Part shown: positions 50,601 through 61,580 of the stretch, piece after piece
How the letters are laid out: the number at the start of each line of letters is the position of its first letter
Numbering within the stretch: the stretch's first letter is position 1
From: Gordionus sp. m RMFG-2023
Lineage: Eukaryota; Nematomorpha; Gordioida; Chordodea; Parachordodidae
DNA: 64,000 bases
NCBI RefSeq assembly: GCF_954871325.1
Contig: NC_088776.1
Span: 5,215,985 to 5,279,984, forward strand
Reading direction: 5' to 3'
Program-made: the position numbers and the translations under genes
The notes under the pieces: model-generated
What the model was told of the DNA's origin: nothing
Database searches by the model: none
Seen by the model: the letters and a program-made list of their open reading frames with translations, nothing else

Positions 50601-52947
50601 CAATATTTAAGCCAGAAAAATTTTGCCTAAGCCTCGAGATTTCGATAACATATGTCTATACCTTTGTTCCTTCTATGAACAAAATCTTCAGGCTTGCGTA
50701 ATATTATTCTAGATGAAATATTGAGTCAGCTGTTTTTAAAAATCGGCTCGTAACGAGCCATTTAACAACACTATCCATGCCTACCAAAAATTCATTAAAA
50801 TAATAAAAATTGAAGAGACCTTATATAACAAAAAAAAATAAAATAAATAAATTGTTTTACAACGGGATACGAATAGTGTGTTAAATTACCTAACTTTTGA
50901 CCATCTCTTTTGTGTCTTAGTCAGTGGCGTAGCTACGGGGGTGGTTTTCGGGTTTGGACCCCTCCCAGAGCAAAAATTTTTTTTAGATTATACGTTCAAA
51001 AGACTTAAAAGTGATTTTATATCAATAATATTTTTCTGGTTTTGATGTTTGTGGAAGGATATTATATTACTATTGAAATTATTCTGGATAGTATTATTAT
51101 AAAGTCATTGAGAATAATCTATTAAATTATAATAACATAATATTGATGCATTTAAAAAATATATTTATTATATATTATCTAAGATATAGTTATGATTTGT
51201 AAGATAAACCCGGCCTCTGCGGGGGCGAAGCCCCCCAGCTTTTATATGTATGGACCCCCTCTAAAGAAAATTTCTAGCTACGCCACTGGTCTTAGTCAAG
51301 CTTTTAGACTAATTGAGTTAAGCTTCTAAGTTGAGTCTCAACTTGAAGATTTATTAGAATATTTCTGGATAAAAATACGGCTACGCTCTTTTATAGTTGA
51401 CTAAAGATAGGTAATTTAGTAACATCAGATATGAAACCTGTAAGATATTTTGAATCTCAGTTTTATTTGAAAAAAAAACAGATTTAATCGTAAATGTATT
51501 TTCGTAGTTTTGTGTTAAATTTTAGATTTTTTTTGACCTAAACTTTTTAAATTTCATATTTTTTTTAGTTTATATATTAATTATAATATATCAATTTTAT
51601 CGTATGAATTAATACGACAAAATTGAAAAAAGTTCTAAAAAAAAGTTACTGGTGGTAAAACTGTGTGGAAATTCGCAATGCGGTTATAATACTTTACAAG
51701 CATTTCCTAAATCTACGCTCTCATAAAATGATTTAAAAATTGAAAGATTCCGAAAATCACCCCTCTTAGATTTCGTATACGGTTACGACATAAAGCCCTT
51801 CGTGAACCGATCTATGCACAACTCCGATTCAACCAGAACTCGGATTGGTCGGATTTGGATGATATCACATTTTCTCGGACTAAGATCTTTGAAAAAAAAT
51901 TCTTGGATTGAATTTTTTTTCTCCTGTTCCGAAACAAAATCATCCTTGACAAAAATAAATGCTTATAAATTAATTTGTTAAATTTATAATATTTGCATAA
52001 TTATGAGGGAGGATGAAAGCCTATTAGTTTGAGATTGAAAATATATTGACAAATATTTTAATCCCTCCAAAAGAGTGGCCAAACCTATACCCCTCTATTA
52101 AATGTACCATAGGATAAAAAATATTATCCTAACATTCAAATTTAAGATGTATATGTATGGTTGAGACTTATTAAAATATGTTTATAAACAATCCTATACT
52201 AATTATTTTTATTATTACAATTCCACCGCACAAATTGAATATGGCTTTGTAGTGTTGACTACGGTTTCCGTTTAAATCAATGGCGTTCCCCTTGTAGATA
52301 CATCCCTTAAACACGTCATACGCTTTGTAGATAGAACCCTTTACGATCGTTTTGTTTTGTTTAGAAGGGTCTAGAAAATCGATATCCAAATACTCTACCA
52401 TCATATTTGAATCTATAAAATCGTCAAAAAGTTTCAATTTCACATCGAAGCTTTTCCCCAGAGCCTTAATCTTTAAAGATTTGGTATATTCTTCGATTCC
52501 ATTCGATTTTTTCGAAGACTTTTTACTAGACATTTGGGTTGAGTCTATATTAACCAATTCTGGATAAAACGTTTCTGATAGACTCTCTTTAGCATTGAAG
52601 CTATGGATCTTCCAAACCGCTATAATAAATCATTTTAAAAAAAAACAAACGTTATTGATATTACTAGTGTTGTTAAATGTCTAACTCAATATTTTAGCCA
52701 GAAAAATTACCCCTAAGCCTCGAGATTTCGTTGATATATGTCTACACCTTTGTTCCTTCTATGAGAAAAATAATCTTCAGGCTTGCGTAATATTTTCTGG
52801 ATGAAATATTGAGTTAACCGTTTCAAAAAATCGGCTCAAAACGAGCCGTTTAACGACACTAGATATTACAAAAATATTTATTCACTTACCTACTATAATA
52901 AGGAAACAAAGTAGATATAAACTATTATTATACGTGATATATAACAT
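41669..52947 (-). CDS. ADAMTS-like secreted zinc metalloprotease, M12B/reprolysin (complete, 12 exons, 502 aa)
   Basis: Secreted protease for extracellular matrix or other proteins. Exons: 52890-52947, 52219-52619, 49512-49641, 49248-49375, 48048-48116, 47194-47309, 46528-46550, 45732-45837, 44324-44482, 43544-43685, 41918-42031, 41669-41731; all GT-AG, sum 1509 nt, in frame. Residues 1-20 are a signal peptide. The prodomain runs to about 235 (GCIYKGNAIDLNG, FNLCGGI). Catalytic domain: PSIGAKFQLILNRI, HWDIAALLT, then FTHEIGHCLGAPHD at 339-350 (HExxHxxGxxHD) and Met-turn IMGY at 371-374. A disintegrin-like cysteine region follows (CLKITC, LDGIPC, ECYQGKC) and the protein stops there. Odd: no thrombospondin repeat, no clear RxKR furin site, and a 23-nt microexon coding about seven residues. 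Exon 4 uses the second of two nearby AGs to keep phase. Confidence 0.94.
43918..44235. repeat. Palindromic foldback element in a metalloprotease intron
   Basis: Two inverted arms of about 115-125 bp share ACTTTAAATCATTTTT, a pattern close to TTTTACCGGAAATGTAT, and GGATACCTATCTTATGAATC. Related single arms occur in kinase introns and at 45285 and 47425. No coding capacity. Confidence 0.7.
46037..46378. repeat. Palindromic MITE with long inverted ends in a metalloprotease intron
   Basis: The arms match for about 45 bp. CTAGACTGACGATGCATTCA at 46056 is repeated inverted at about 46335-46354, and the similarity continues outward through AATATTA and ATGACAT. A relic of the same end lies near 36448. 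The interior has partly open frames on both strands but no recognised protein. Confidence 0.75.
47693..47928. repeat. Foldback MITE with hAT-like CAGTGTTG end, in a metalloprotease intron
   Basis: The right end, read inverted, is CAGTGTTGTGATGATTAAAT; the left end is a worn copy, CTGTGTTATGATATG. The arms match for about 75 bp, including AATGAAACAT and GCAAAAATAATTAAA. The interior is AT-rich. No clear target duplication was seen. Confidence 0.65.
49957..50181. repeat. hAT-type MITE, second subfamily
   Basis: Runs from TAAGTGTCGTTAAAAGGC to GGGCTTTTTAACAACACTA. It is flanked by CCCACCAC and CACACCAC (7 of 8 equal), an 8-bp target duplication. The core shares GCATTTCTGCCAG and TTAGGCAAACGTAATG with the copies at 54619 and 55640. 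It lies in the metalloprotease intron between exons 2 and 3. Confidence 0.75.
50579..50773. repeat. hAT-type MITE (TAGTGTTG family) with 8-bp target duplication
   Basis: Ends TAGTGTTGTTAAAG and TTTAACAACACTA, with flanks TCCATACC and TCCATGCC (7 of 8). Long, largely palindromic arms around CTATGAACAAAATCTTCAGG. It lies in the same intron as the previous copy. Confidence 0.85.
50922..51288. repeat. hAT-type MITE, CAGTGGCGTAGC family, with perfect 8-bp target duplication
   Basis: Begins CAGTGGCGTAGCTACGGGGG and ends TCTAGCTACGCCACTG: inverted ends of about 14 bp, a well-known hAT terminus type. Both sides are flanked by GTCTTAGT (50914-50921 and 51289-51296), identical. The interior is AT-rich with GC-rich edges and no coding. 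The perfect duplication suggests a recent insertion. Confidence 0.92.
52665..52861. repeat. hAT-type MITE (TAGTGTTG family) filling metalloprotease intron 1, perfect target duplication
   Basis: Ends TAGTGTTGTTAAATG and GTTTAACGACACTA. GATATTAC lies on both sides (52657-52664 and 52862-52869). Intron 1 is 270 nt (52620-52889); without the element and one duplication it would be 65 nt, close to the short introns of this genome. Confidence 0.93.
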
Positions 52948-53855
52948 TATATTTAAATTTTATACAAAAATATATTTATAAATTTTTTTTAAAAATGTTT
53001 AATTTTATAAATAAATAAATTCAAGAATTATCTTTGGATCTAAAAAAAAATAATTCATTTATTTTGCTTCCACTTCATTTTTTTTATACAGGTTTAAAAA
53101 ATTTTTTACAGATGCAAAAATGTTATTATTAGTTAACTTATAGTTTTCTAACAGGAATTAATGAATTTTATCGCACACATTTTAAAAGTAGCTTATAACA
53201 AAAATGCTTCATCAAAAATAAAATTACAATTTTTGTTTTAAATCAATGCTATTGGTTTTTTCTTGTAGTGTAAGTACATATTATTATAACACATATTTAA
53301 TATTAAATTTATTTTTTTTAAAAAAAATTATATTAAATTTCAGGCATAAATATATAATACAAAATAATTATATTAATCTCAAATATATCCTTTTTTTTTT
53401 AATGATCCTTTTCTATTTACTATTATAAGTTGGTATTTGTCTTATCAAGGCTAGATATTACTATATTTCTCAAAGTTAATGGCAAGTTCTTAACTGAAGT
53501 TAAAAGGCCTTCTTCAAGTATTTACACCTAATAACAGTTAATTTGCTGAGTTTTTTTATATTTATTACAGTTTCACGTGTTCAAGATATTAAGAAGAAAA
53601 TTTTTTCAAACTTAGCCTTTTCGATCAAATGCCTCTAAGTCGATACGTTTTTTAATCCCTTTTTTATGCTAGATTATGGTGCCGATAATTTGAATTAGTT
53701 TGGGCGCCATTGTTGTCCATTTCATTTAGCATCTTTTTTTTAGAAAAAAAATTGATCTCATGTTAAACCAACTGATTCCCCAGATATCGTTAATTTTTTA
53801 TTAATGTGTATATCACCCTCTGGAATATAAGAAGTAACTAATCTAGCCATCTAAC

Positions 53856-54066
53856 TAGTATTGTTAAACCGCTCGATTAGAGCCGATTTTTAAAAACGGA
53901 TAACTCAATATCTTAGCTAGAAGAATGTTGCATAAGCCTCAAGATTACGCTAATAGATGTTTAAAAACCTTGTGGCATCTATGAGCAAATCTTAAGGCTT
54001 GCATAATAATGTGTTGAGTTAGCCGTTTTTAAAAACCTACTCAAAACGAGCCTATTAACAACACTA
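53856..54066. repeat. hAT-type MITE (TAGTGTTG family) at the edge of a minisatellite
   Basis: Starts TAGTATTGTTAAACCG after flank CATCTAAC (53848-53855) and ends ATTAACAACACTA. The right-hand flank begins CATC and runs directly into a 15-bp tandem repeat. Confidence 0.85.
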
Positions 54067-54305
54067 CATCAACAACACAATACTACATCTAACAACACTA
54101 CATCTAACAACTCTACATCTAACAACACTACATCTAACAACACTACATCTAACAACACTACATCTAACAACACTACATCTAACAACACTACATCTAACAA
54201 CACTACATCTAACAACACTACATCTAACTACACTACATCTAACTACACTACATCTAACAACACTACATCTAACAACACTACATCTAATAACACTACATCT
54301 GACAA
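54067..54305. repeat. Minisatellite, 15-bp unit CATCTAACAACACTA, about 16 copies
   Basis: The unit equals the 8-bp flank CATCTAAC of the adjacent MITE plus the last seven bases of that MITE, AACACTA. Copies near the MITE and at the far end are slightly changed; those in the middle are almost identical. Its minus strand is open in one frame as a VVRCS repeat, which is an artefact of the 15-bp period. Confidence 0.95.
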
Positions 54306-54618
54306 CCCAAGAAGAAAGTCTATAAAAACAAATTGAAACATATGCAATTATACCAAGTATCATATTATTATTATTATAATATCTTTTGTAAGAAGCTATT
54401 GTAAAATAATTGAATAAATAATGAAAATGAATACTTTATTATAGTTCCCATGAAGGGCGACATTTTCATGATAATTTGGAAAACTGGTATTTTCTAAAAG
54501 AAATTTTTTTTTTATATAATGCCTACTTAGTAGAGACTTTATGTTAATATTGTATATAGTTTGTTCTCATATTCATTTGTGTTAAATAATTTAATCATTC
54601 ATGCTCGGATATTGGAGT

Positions 54619-54804
54619 AGTGTTGCTAAAACCGATTTGGGTCTAAAATAATATTCTTGCAAGCATCGAGATTTGGCCAGTAGATGTCCGGGCATTTCTG
54701 CCAGTTATACGAAAAATCTTTTGGCATACATAATTTTATTTTGATTATAATCTTAATTGGACAAGTTTTTTTTTAAAAATCGACCCGAATCGGGGCTTTT
54801 CTAT
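54619..54804. repeat. hAT-type MITE, second subfamily, with perfect 8-bp duplication
   Basis: Starts AGTGTTGCTAAAACCG. ATTGGAGT lies on both sides (54611-54618 and 54805-54812). The right terminus has lost the ACAACACTA end but keeps CGACCCGAATCGGGGCTTTT. Confidence 0.8.
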
Positions 54805-54964
54805 ATTGGAGTAACCGCGAGCGAAAACAAGTATTAAACAGATTATATTTTAAAATTTCTTACAATATTATTATATAAAGTAGAAATCTTATAATTATTT
54901 ATATAGCCCCTTTTTGTATAATACAGATTATTAAATAGCATTAATTTACTTTGAGCTCTCTAAC

Positions 54965-55187
54965 TAGTGTTGTTAAACGGCTCGTTTTGAGCCGATTTTA
55001 AAAAACGGCTAACCAATATTTTAACCAGAAAAATATTGCCTAAGCCTTGAGATTTTGCTAATAGATGTTCAAACCTTTGTTCCTTCTACAAGAAAAATCT
55101 TCAGTCTTGCTTAATATTATTCAGGATGAAATATTGAGTTAGTCGTTTTTAAAAATCGGCTTCGAAAAGATCCGTTTAACAACACTA
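54965..55187. repeat. hAT-type MITE (TAGTGTTG family) with perfect 8-bp duplication
   Basis: A good full-length reference copy. It starts TAGTGTTGTTAAACGGCTCG and ends CCGTTTAACAACACTA, with TCTCTAAC at 54957-54964 and 55188-55195. Its two arms are near-complementary throughout, so it can fold into one long hairpin around GTTCCTTCTACAAG. Confidence 0.93.
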
Positions 55188-56264
55188 TCTCTAACGATAG
55201 GAAATCAAAGTAAAGGAATAGTAGAGATGTAGATGAAGATAATACAATAGATAATCATAGTGATAGGGAGTTATAATCCTCAGGCAACCAATCATCCAAA
55301 ATAAAAATAAAATAATTATTAACTGGAAAATCGAATTGATTTATTTCCTATAAATTTTTCGAATGCTCTCTTTTCATCAGAAACAATTACATATTTATAT
55401 TATCAAATAGAATAGAAATTTTATTTTTTGGTCATCACTTTGTCAGTTTTTTTAAAAATATTTATCGAAAATACGGAAAGAAGAAAGAGAGAATACCAAG
55501 GATCTTTAAATGAATTAGAGTATACTTATTATATCAGAAAGTCATATCGATACGCATTGTATAAAAATAATAATATATATATTACAAAAACTGTGGTATG
55601 AATCTCCGCGAAATTTATTTTAAAATATATAACTCTTGAACGTTATCCCATTCGGGCAAAAAAAACGGTCATATTAAGATTATAGCCAAAATAACATTAT
55701 GAAAGCCACAAGATCATTCACATAGCTGTCAGAATCGCTTGGACATCTATTATGCAAAACCTCGATGCTTACATAATATTATTTTAGCTAAAATCTTAAT
55801 CGGAAAAATCGACCCCAATCGGGCTTTTTAACAAACAACACTAGTAACAGATAATTTACACTTTAGGTTTTACATTATCCGAATGAAGGTGATTAAATTT
55901 CAAAATTTGACCTTTGTAACACGTTTAAATTTCCGGGGTTCAAATAAAGGAACAACAAATTTCTAAAAAAAAATAATGCTGAGAAAATTACAAAAAATTT
56001 TTACACAGTAAAAATATAAGAACAGTTAAAATTCTTAGCTTTGAGAAATCTTATTCTAAGATTTATTTTTAGTTACATAAAAATAATTTTCATAGTGGGA
56101 GGGTGGGGGGGGGGTAAATTCACCTTTCACCTGAACAAAAATAACCCCTCTGAGAGCGAGATTGCCAATTTTAATCATATCAGCTAAAGGTAACGTGCTT
56201 ACTTACTAAAAAATAAGTAGCAAAAAATTATTAAAACCTGTTAAGGATTTAAGGAACTTATGTG

Positions 56265-56837
56265 CAGCGTCTACATGAGCGGGAGGGGTAGGAACAGTTT
56301 GCATCCTGTTTTTTCGAGGGGGTAGAGGTAAGCTGCTTTAATGGGGGTAGGATAAATTTTTTGGGGGGTTATCTATTAAATTTAGAGATAAAATAGAACA
56401 AAATTTATTGCTGTAAAAATTTATACTTTTATTATAGTATTATTATAATAAAATTCATCGACCAAATCTATATATTGCAAACAATCATCCACATTGTTTT
56501 CCAAATAAACTATCCTTTTAAATATAATTTAAAAGGTTTCGATATTTCAGCAAGCTCATAATGCCATAATAATTAATTGATTGTAAATAATGGAGGTTTT
56601 AATTACATTTATTATCTAAAAAATAAATTCTTTATATTCACAAAATATCGTTGGTTGGTAGTAGAGATAGAATAATTTAAGTTATCCTTTATAAATTCTT
56701 TGAAAATATCAATAAATAAATAGGTGAAAATAATGATAAAGAGACATCGCCGAAAGCGGTTGGGATTTTTTAGGGGGGTAGGCAAAGGTTTTTGAAGGGG
56801 GTTTGCTTCCAGTGAAAATCCTGTCATGTAGACGCTG
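56265..56837. repeat. hAT-type MITE, CAGCGTCTACATGA family, with perfect 8-bp duplication
   Basis: Inverted ends CAGCGTCTACATGA and TCATGTAGACGCTG. CTTATGTG lies on both sides (56257-56264 and 56838-56845). G-rich stretches lie inside both ends. The internal open frame on the minus strand is short and unmatched, so this is a non-autonomous element. Confidence 0.92.
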
Positions 56838-58377
56838 CTTATGTGGGTAAATTATGATAAAATATGTTGTTTTTCTAATGCACTTACATTCGCGGTAAAA
56901 AAAATTAACTATAAAGGGTGCACTATAATGGGTTCGCGATAAAAGTTTCACTAAAATGTATTTGCTCTTAGTTGTTCACGATTTGTTTTTCGTTGTAAAT
57001 GTTATGCGGAAAAAAAAATCTCTGAATTTCGCGAATCTTTTTGCTACGACATTGGCGATAAAAATTTCTCTAGTTATACTTTGAATTTATCTGATATGAT
57101 AAAAATCTACTTGCGAAAAGGTACTATTTAGAATTTAATTACTATTTCCGAATTTTCCCTTTATAGGTATATTTAGAATTTATATTTAAAATACATTTTT
57201 TCAAAACACATTGGTATTTATTCTTTTTATTGAAGTGTTTTTTGAATTTATTTATATATTTGAAATTTGATTTTTTTGATCAAATTTTATTAAAACTATT
57301 TTTTTAAAAAATAACCTATTTTGTAATTATCATGCATAAAGTTGTTTTTTTCATGAATTCACAAAAAAACAAAAAATTTTACAATTTTTTTTCCAAATCT
57401 CTGATTCAAATCAATTTTTTTTCAAATTACAACCCTGATTGTAATGGGCATTTATCGAGATTATTATCTTAGAATGTGATTGAAATTTTTATCCAAAAAA
57501 TTGTCGGGATTATTTTCAAAATTATTTTATTTTTACAGAAGTATTTAGATATAAAAATATACTCATAACACTTTTATAAAAGTATCTGTATCTAGGTATA
57601 TTTATAGTCTTTCTTTATAATATCAAATAACATTTTCAAATAGGTAAAAGGCATTAAAAGTCATTAAGAAACCTGATTTCCCTCTGTTTATATCAAAGAA
57701 TGGCTAACCTCCTCAACGATGCAAATAATAAAAAATTGATTAATAAATGCCTTCTTTAATTTTTGCGGTTTAATATCACAGAAAAATATCACTTGTGTTG
57801 TTAAACGGCTCGATTTGAGCTGATTTTTAAAAACGACTAACTCAATAGTATATCCAGAAAAATATTACACTCCTAGAAGGTATCTCTCATAGTTGTCAGA
57901 AAGGTTTGAACATCTATTGAACGAAATCTCTTAACTTTGGTAATATTATTCTGGCTAAAATATTGAGTTAGCTGTTTTTAAAATCGGCTCAAATCATACC
58001 ATTATATTGCATAAGAGCCAAATAAAAGGTTGCTTATCACTAATCTATCAAACCACCTCAATCCATGTGATTTTGATATTAATAATCTATTAAAGGCTTT
58101 TTCGTTCACTAAACTACTTACCACTTTTTTAATCCAACCGGTTACAATGGATATAAACTAGAGGACAATATCAGACCCCAATCAACAAGCTCTCTTGACA
58201 TACAAACTTTTATATATATCCACTCATCTAGCTTAACCAAAGCAAAATGTATATAATCATCTGTAAACGCTTAAAAATACACATAGACGCAGGCATAGCT
58301 AGTATTTATATGCAACTCTGTAAGATCAATGCCGATCTAATTCCTCCTTATTGCTTTCCCTCTAATGTAATACACAG

Positions 58378-58646
58378 GTAATTTCACAGAAGAATTGATG
58401 ACTTCAATAATACTAAATTTCCAAAATAAAAATCCTAAAAAAAATTTAGACATATTATATCAGATAGAATTGAATCGAAATCAGATCATCCTTTCTAATG
58501 CTATCATATATAGTAGGAAGGGCAGAAATACGATGAAGCCAGTCACGGCTCTTAAAGTCATCCTTAAAAAAGTAGAGTCCATAAATATCCCATTTTCAAT
58601 GATTGATCTAAGCCGACTCAAATGCGCTATAAAATATGGCCCTTAA
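58378..58646 (+). CDS. Orphan terminal-exon candidate, unknown protein
   Basis: I do not recognise it. A plausible acceptor (TGTAATACACAG, preceded by a pyrimidine-rich stretch) opens a frame of 88 codons plus stop, reading GNFTEELMTS near the start and MKPVTALKVILKKVES near the end, with balanced composition and more G and C than its surroundings. No upstream exon was found on the plus strand, and no family motif. It may be the last exon of a gene whose other exons are too small to see, or chance. Confidence 0.33.
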
Positions 58647-58966
58647 TTTTTAATCTCGCTAATAAAAACGACAATCCTAACGTATCCGCGACATTTAAAA
58701 TATCAAATAAAATGTAAATTTTTCTTTTTATTTAAAAATAATTTCAAAAAAAACAGTAAACTAATTAATATATCTTGCTAATAATTATATAATAGGCGAA
58801 AAAAAGCAATCGAGAAATTTTTTTTAAAAAAAAACCTAAAAACTACTTAAAAAAGGCAGTTATATAAATATGATTATATTTGATATTGTTTTTTTCTTTG
58901 TATAAGCTAAAAAGTTGTTTTTCCTTGAATCATTGCCTATTTTGTTTTAGCAGAGTATTTCGAGGC

Positions 58967-59002
58967 TCATCTTGCCTTGAGGCATTTTCCTTGGTAGCAT
59001 TC
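58967..59002 (-). CDS. Last exon of a second ADAMTS-like gene (partial)
   Basis: After a TTAAG acceptor the minus strand reads ECYQGKCLKAR and a stop. This is the same peptide as the last exon of the metalloprotease at 41669-41731 (ECYQGKCLKK), and the DNA is alike for about 60 bp including the acceptor and TCGAAATACT downstream. It is therefore the tail of a paralogue lying to the right. The preceding cysteine-rich exon was not found in 59003-61110, where an LTR element now sits. Confidence 0.75.
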   Translation of the reverse strand, partial: ECYQGKCLKAR

Positions 59003-59278
59003 CTTAATCAAAAAAATTATATATTTTTTTAAAACAATATTAAAATAGTTTATTATTTATTTTTATAATAAAATTTATTTTTTTATAATATTTATATTAA
59101 ATAACCTATTTTTTTAGAGGAGTTTGACTAAACTGCAAATACCAAAGTAAATTGTAGAAATGTTTAGGTAAAAATTTTGTGATATACATACTCTATTAAT
59201 TGAGGTGAGATTCATTTTCTTATGATATAAATAACTTGTAAAAACTAAAATTATTAGATATTGAAAAGAATTAGATCT

Positions 59279-61110
59279 TAACGATATTGCGCGAGGTTCG
59301 AGTCAGTAAAAATATATTTTATTAACTAACTTTTTCATTTCATACTTCTATTATATACATTTTTTATAGGTCCAAATTAGAATATAAACGAAATACAAAA
59401 AAGTAAAATAATATATAAAAAAGTAAGGTTACGCCGTTTATAAAATAAAATTAGATTATAACAAATAACAAAAAATTAGATTATAAAAATATATAATAAG
59501 ATTAAGAAATTAGAATAACGCAACATTCTCCCTCTTCTGATAATTTCATCGGAGAAGTATAGAGAGTTTGTTGTCCAAGTGGTTTATCATTTTGGTAATT
59601 AAGTTGTATCACGAATCATCATAATGTTGGCTTGTCCCAATCGTTGGTTTGATTAATTTGATTTTGCACGTTAGTTCGTTTATTTTTCGCGTTTTAATAA
59701 ATTTTATTTTTTCGCGTTTTAGCGTTTAATTAATTTTTGCGTTTTAGTATTTAATTTATTTTTGTTTATTTTCAATCTCCGAGGTTAAAATATGCAAATA
59801 AAATATTATTCACATTTCCCTCTCTTAAATAAAAAATTTAAATTTAACACCCTAATTTTAATTCAAAAAAATTCTTCATAAGATAGTTTAGAAAATGATC
59901 ATCACCACATAATTTAAATATATTTTTCTAAAATGAATGTTAAGTTTTTACATAACTTTGTCTTCAAAGCTTTTAATTTCAAAAACTTTTTATCATATTA
60001 AGTATTACTTATAAGGGTTATTTGAATCAATCATGTGATTTAAAAATTACATTTTAACATATTTAAAATTAAGTTTTATCTTCTTGTTTAGGATTTTTAA
60101 TGGTTTATTTTTAATTATATTTAAGAATTCATCTTTAGGTTTTGTTAATTAACAACAATTCGTCATCATTCAAGAAATCAAAAAATATCAATATTATCCA
60201 TTATGATTTTACATTTTAGTAATTTTAAAAATTTATAACATGCCTTTATCCTGGCATAAAATTTTAATTTTTAATAACTTTTCTTCTTACGTGGATTAGA
60301 ATAATAAGTAATCATCATTGGTCTCACAAAATAGAATTCATAACCTAACGTCCAACTTTCATATTGGTTCTTTCTAGGTTGCCACCTTAGGTTAGGTGCT
60401 GGCTATCATATTCCAGTCCAACATCCAGAGCCGGGACACCATAAAGAAAGAAGCTTTTTGCATGAAAGTACGTGCTAAGGTTTGATTCTTGGTCATCTCC
60501 ATAGATTAGGCATTGGTCATATCAATAGATTAGGCAGTCACAATAAATAAGGTAATAATAGGTAGTCATCTCCATAGTTTAAGCAGTCTCCATAGGTTAG
60601 ATAGTCATCTCAGTAGATTAGGTAGTCACAATAGATAAGGTAGTCATAATAGGTAGTCATCTCCATAGGTTAAGCAGTCTCCATAGGTTAGATAGTCATC
60701 TCAGTAGATTAGGTAGTCACAATAGATAAGGTAGTCATAATAGGTAGTCATCTCCATAGGTTAAGCAGTCTCCATAGGTTAGATAGCCATCTCAGTAGAT
60801 TAGGTAGTCGTCTTTTTCTAGTCCACCACCCAGACGGGCACCATGAAAAGAATTAGGATGGTGACGATTTAGCGCGGGGTTCGAGTCAGTAAAAATATAT
60901 TTTATTAAACTAACTTTTTCATTTCATACTTCTATTATATACATTTTTTATAGGTCCAAATTAGAATATAAACGAAATACAAAAAAGTAAAATAATATAT
61001 AAAAAAAGTAAGGTTACGCCGTTTATAAAATAAAATTAGATTATAACAAATAACAAAAAATTAGATTATAAAAATATATAATAAGATTAAGAAATTAGAA
61101 TAACGCAACA
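59279..61110 (-). mobile_element. Non-coding LTR element (TRIM/LARD-like), fossil
   Basis: Two direct repeats of about 248 bp (59279-59525 and 60862-61110), nearly identical, bound a 1.3-kb interior without coding capacity. Read on the minus strand each LTR starts TGTTGCG and the inner one ends TCGTCA. A purine tract AGAAGAGGGAGAA abuts the left LTR at 59526-59538, which fixes the orientation. Flanks GATCT and GATAT are a likely imperfect 5-bp target duplication. Inside are about three tandem units of 91 bp (60490-60810) and two related copies of a GGACACCAT/GGCACCAT block. High LTR similarity means a fairly young insertion. It lacks gag, pol and env, so it could only have moved with borrowed proteins. 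Confidence 0.85.
60490..60810. repeat. Tandem repeat inside the LTR element, about 91-bp unit, three copies
   Basis: The unit is itself built of short phrases such as GGTAGTCATCTCCATAGG and TAGGTAGTCACAATAG that vary on an AGTCATCTC theme. The copies are almost identical. Confidence 0.85.
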
Positions 61111-61580
61111 GATATATTCAATAATAAAGTAATATAATATATTAATAGTTGTATTTCCTTTTATCTCATAATAAATAGTTTAAAATCCTTTAATATAATT
61201 ATTATATTAAAGAATAATTATAATTTTTAGTAAATATTTGTTATATTTTTTTTTATCCATTTAAAGTATGTTTTTATTAATTTATTTGTTGTTTATTTTC
61301 TTCTTTAGTTAGTATATTACCGCGAAAAAAACATAAATTATTATTTTTGGATTATTCTAGTTTTATTTCGCATTAAAGAGAGATATTTAAAATGAAAACT
61401 CGCAATCCAAACTTCGCCCAATCAAAGGAAAAAAAAAATACTATTATCAAACACGTCCCTACTCAATTTTTACTTACTAAGACAATTTACTATTAAGATT
61501 TAGATTTCAATGGATGCGATATATTTAAATTCTTTTGAGGAATTATCTCAAAACCATTTTTGAAATAATCAGGCACTTAC

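Larger units (their letters stand above)
52948..58377. other. Intergenic region upstream of the metalloprotease, rich in MITEs
   Basis: Probably includes the metalloprotease promoter just right of 52947; I recognise no specific site. Besides the MITEs and minisatellite listed separately, degenerate MITE copies lie at about 55640-55846 and 57788-58000. A 13-base G run is at about 56101. No gene is supported. Confidence 0.5.

Noticed and set aside
54064-54363. 99-codon open frame of VVRCS repeats on the minus strand
   Set aside because: The frame is open only because a 15-bp minisatellite repeats in step with codons; no start context or family.
56612-56951. Two overlapping minus-strand open frames of 71 and 80 codons
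   Set aside because: Both overlap a hAT-type MITE with TIRs and a perfect duplication; no transposase motif.
59290-59310. GGTTCGAGTC, resembling a tRNA B box
   Set aside because: It is at the edge of an LTR, is repeated at 60879, and no tRNA cloverleaf can be drawn around it.
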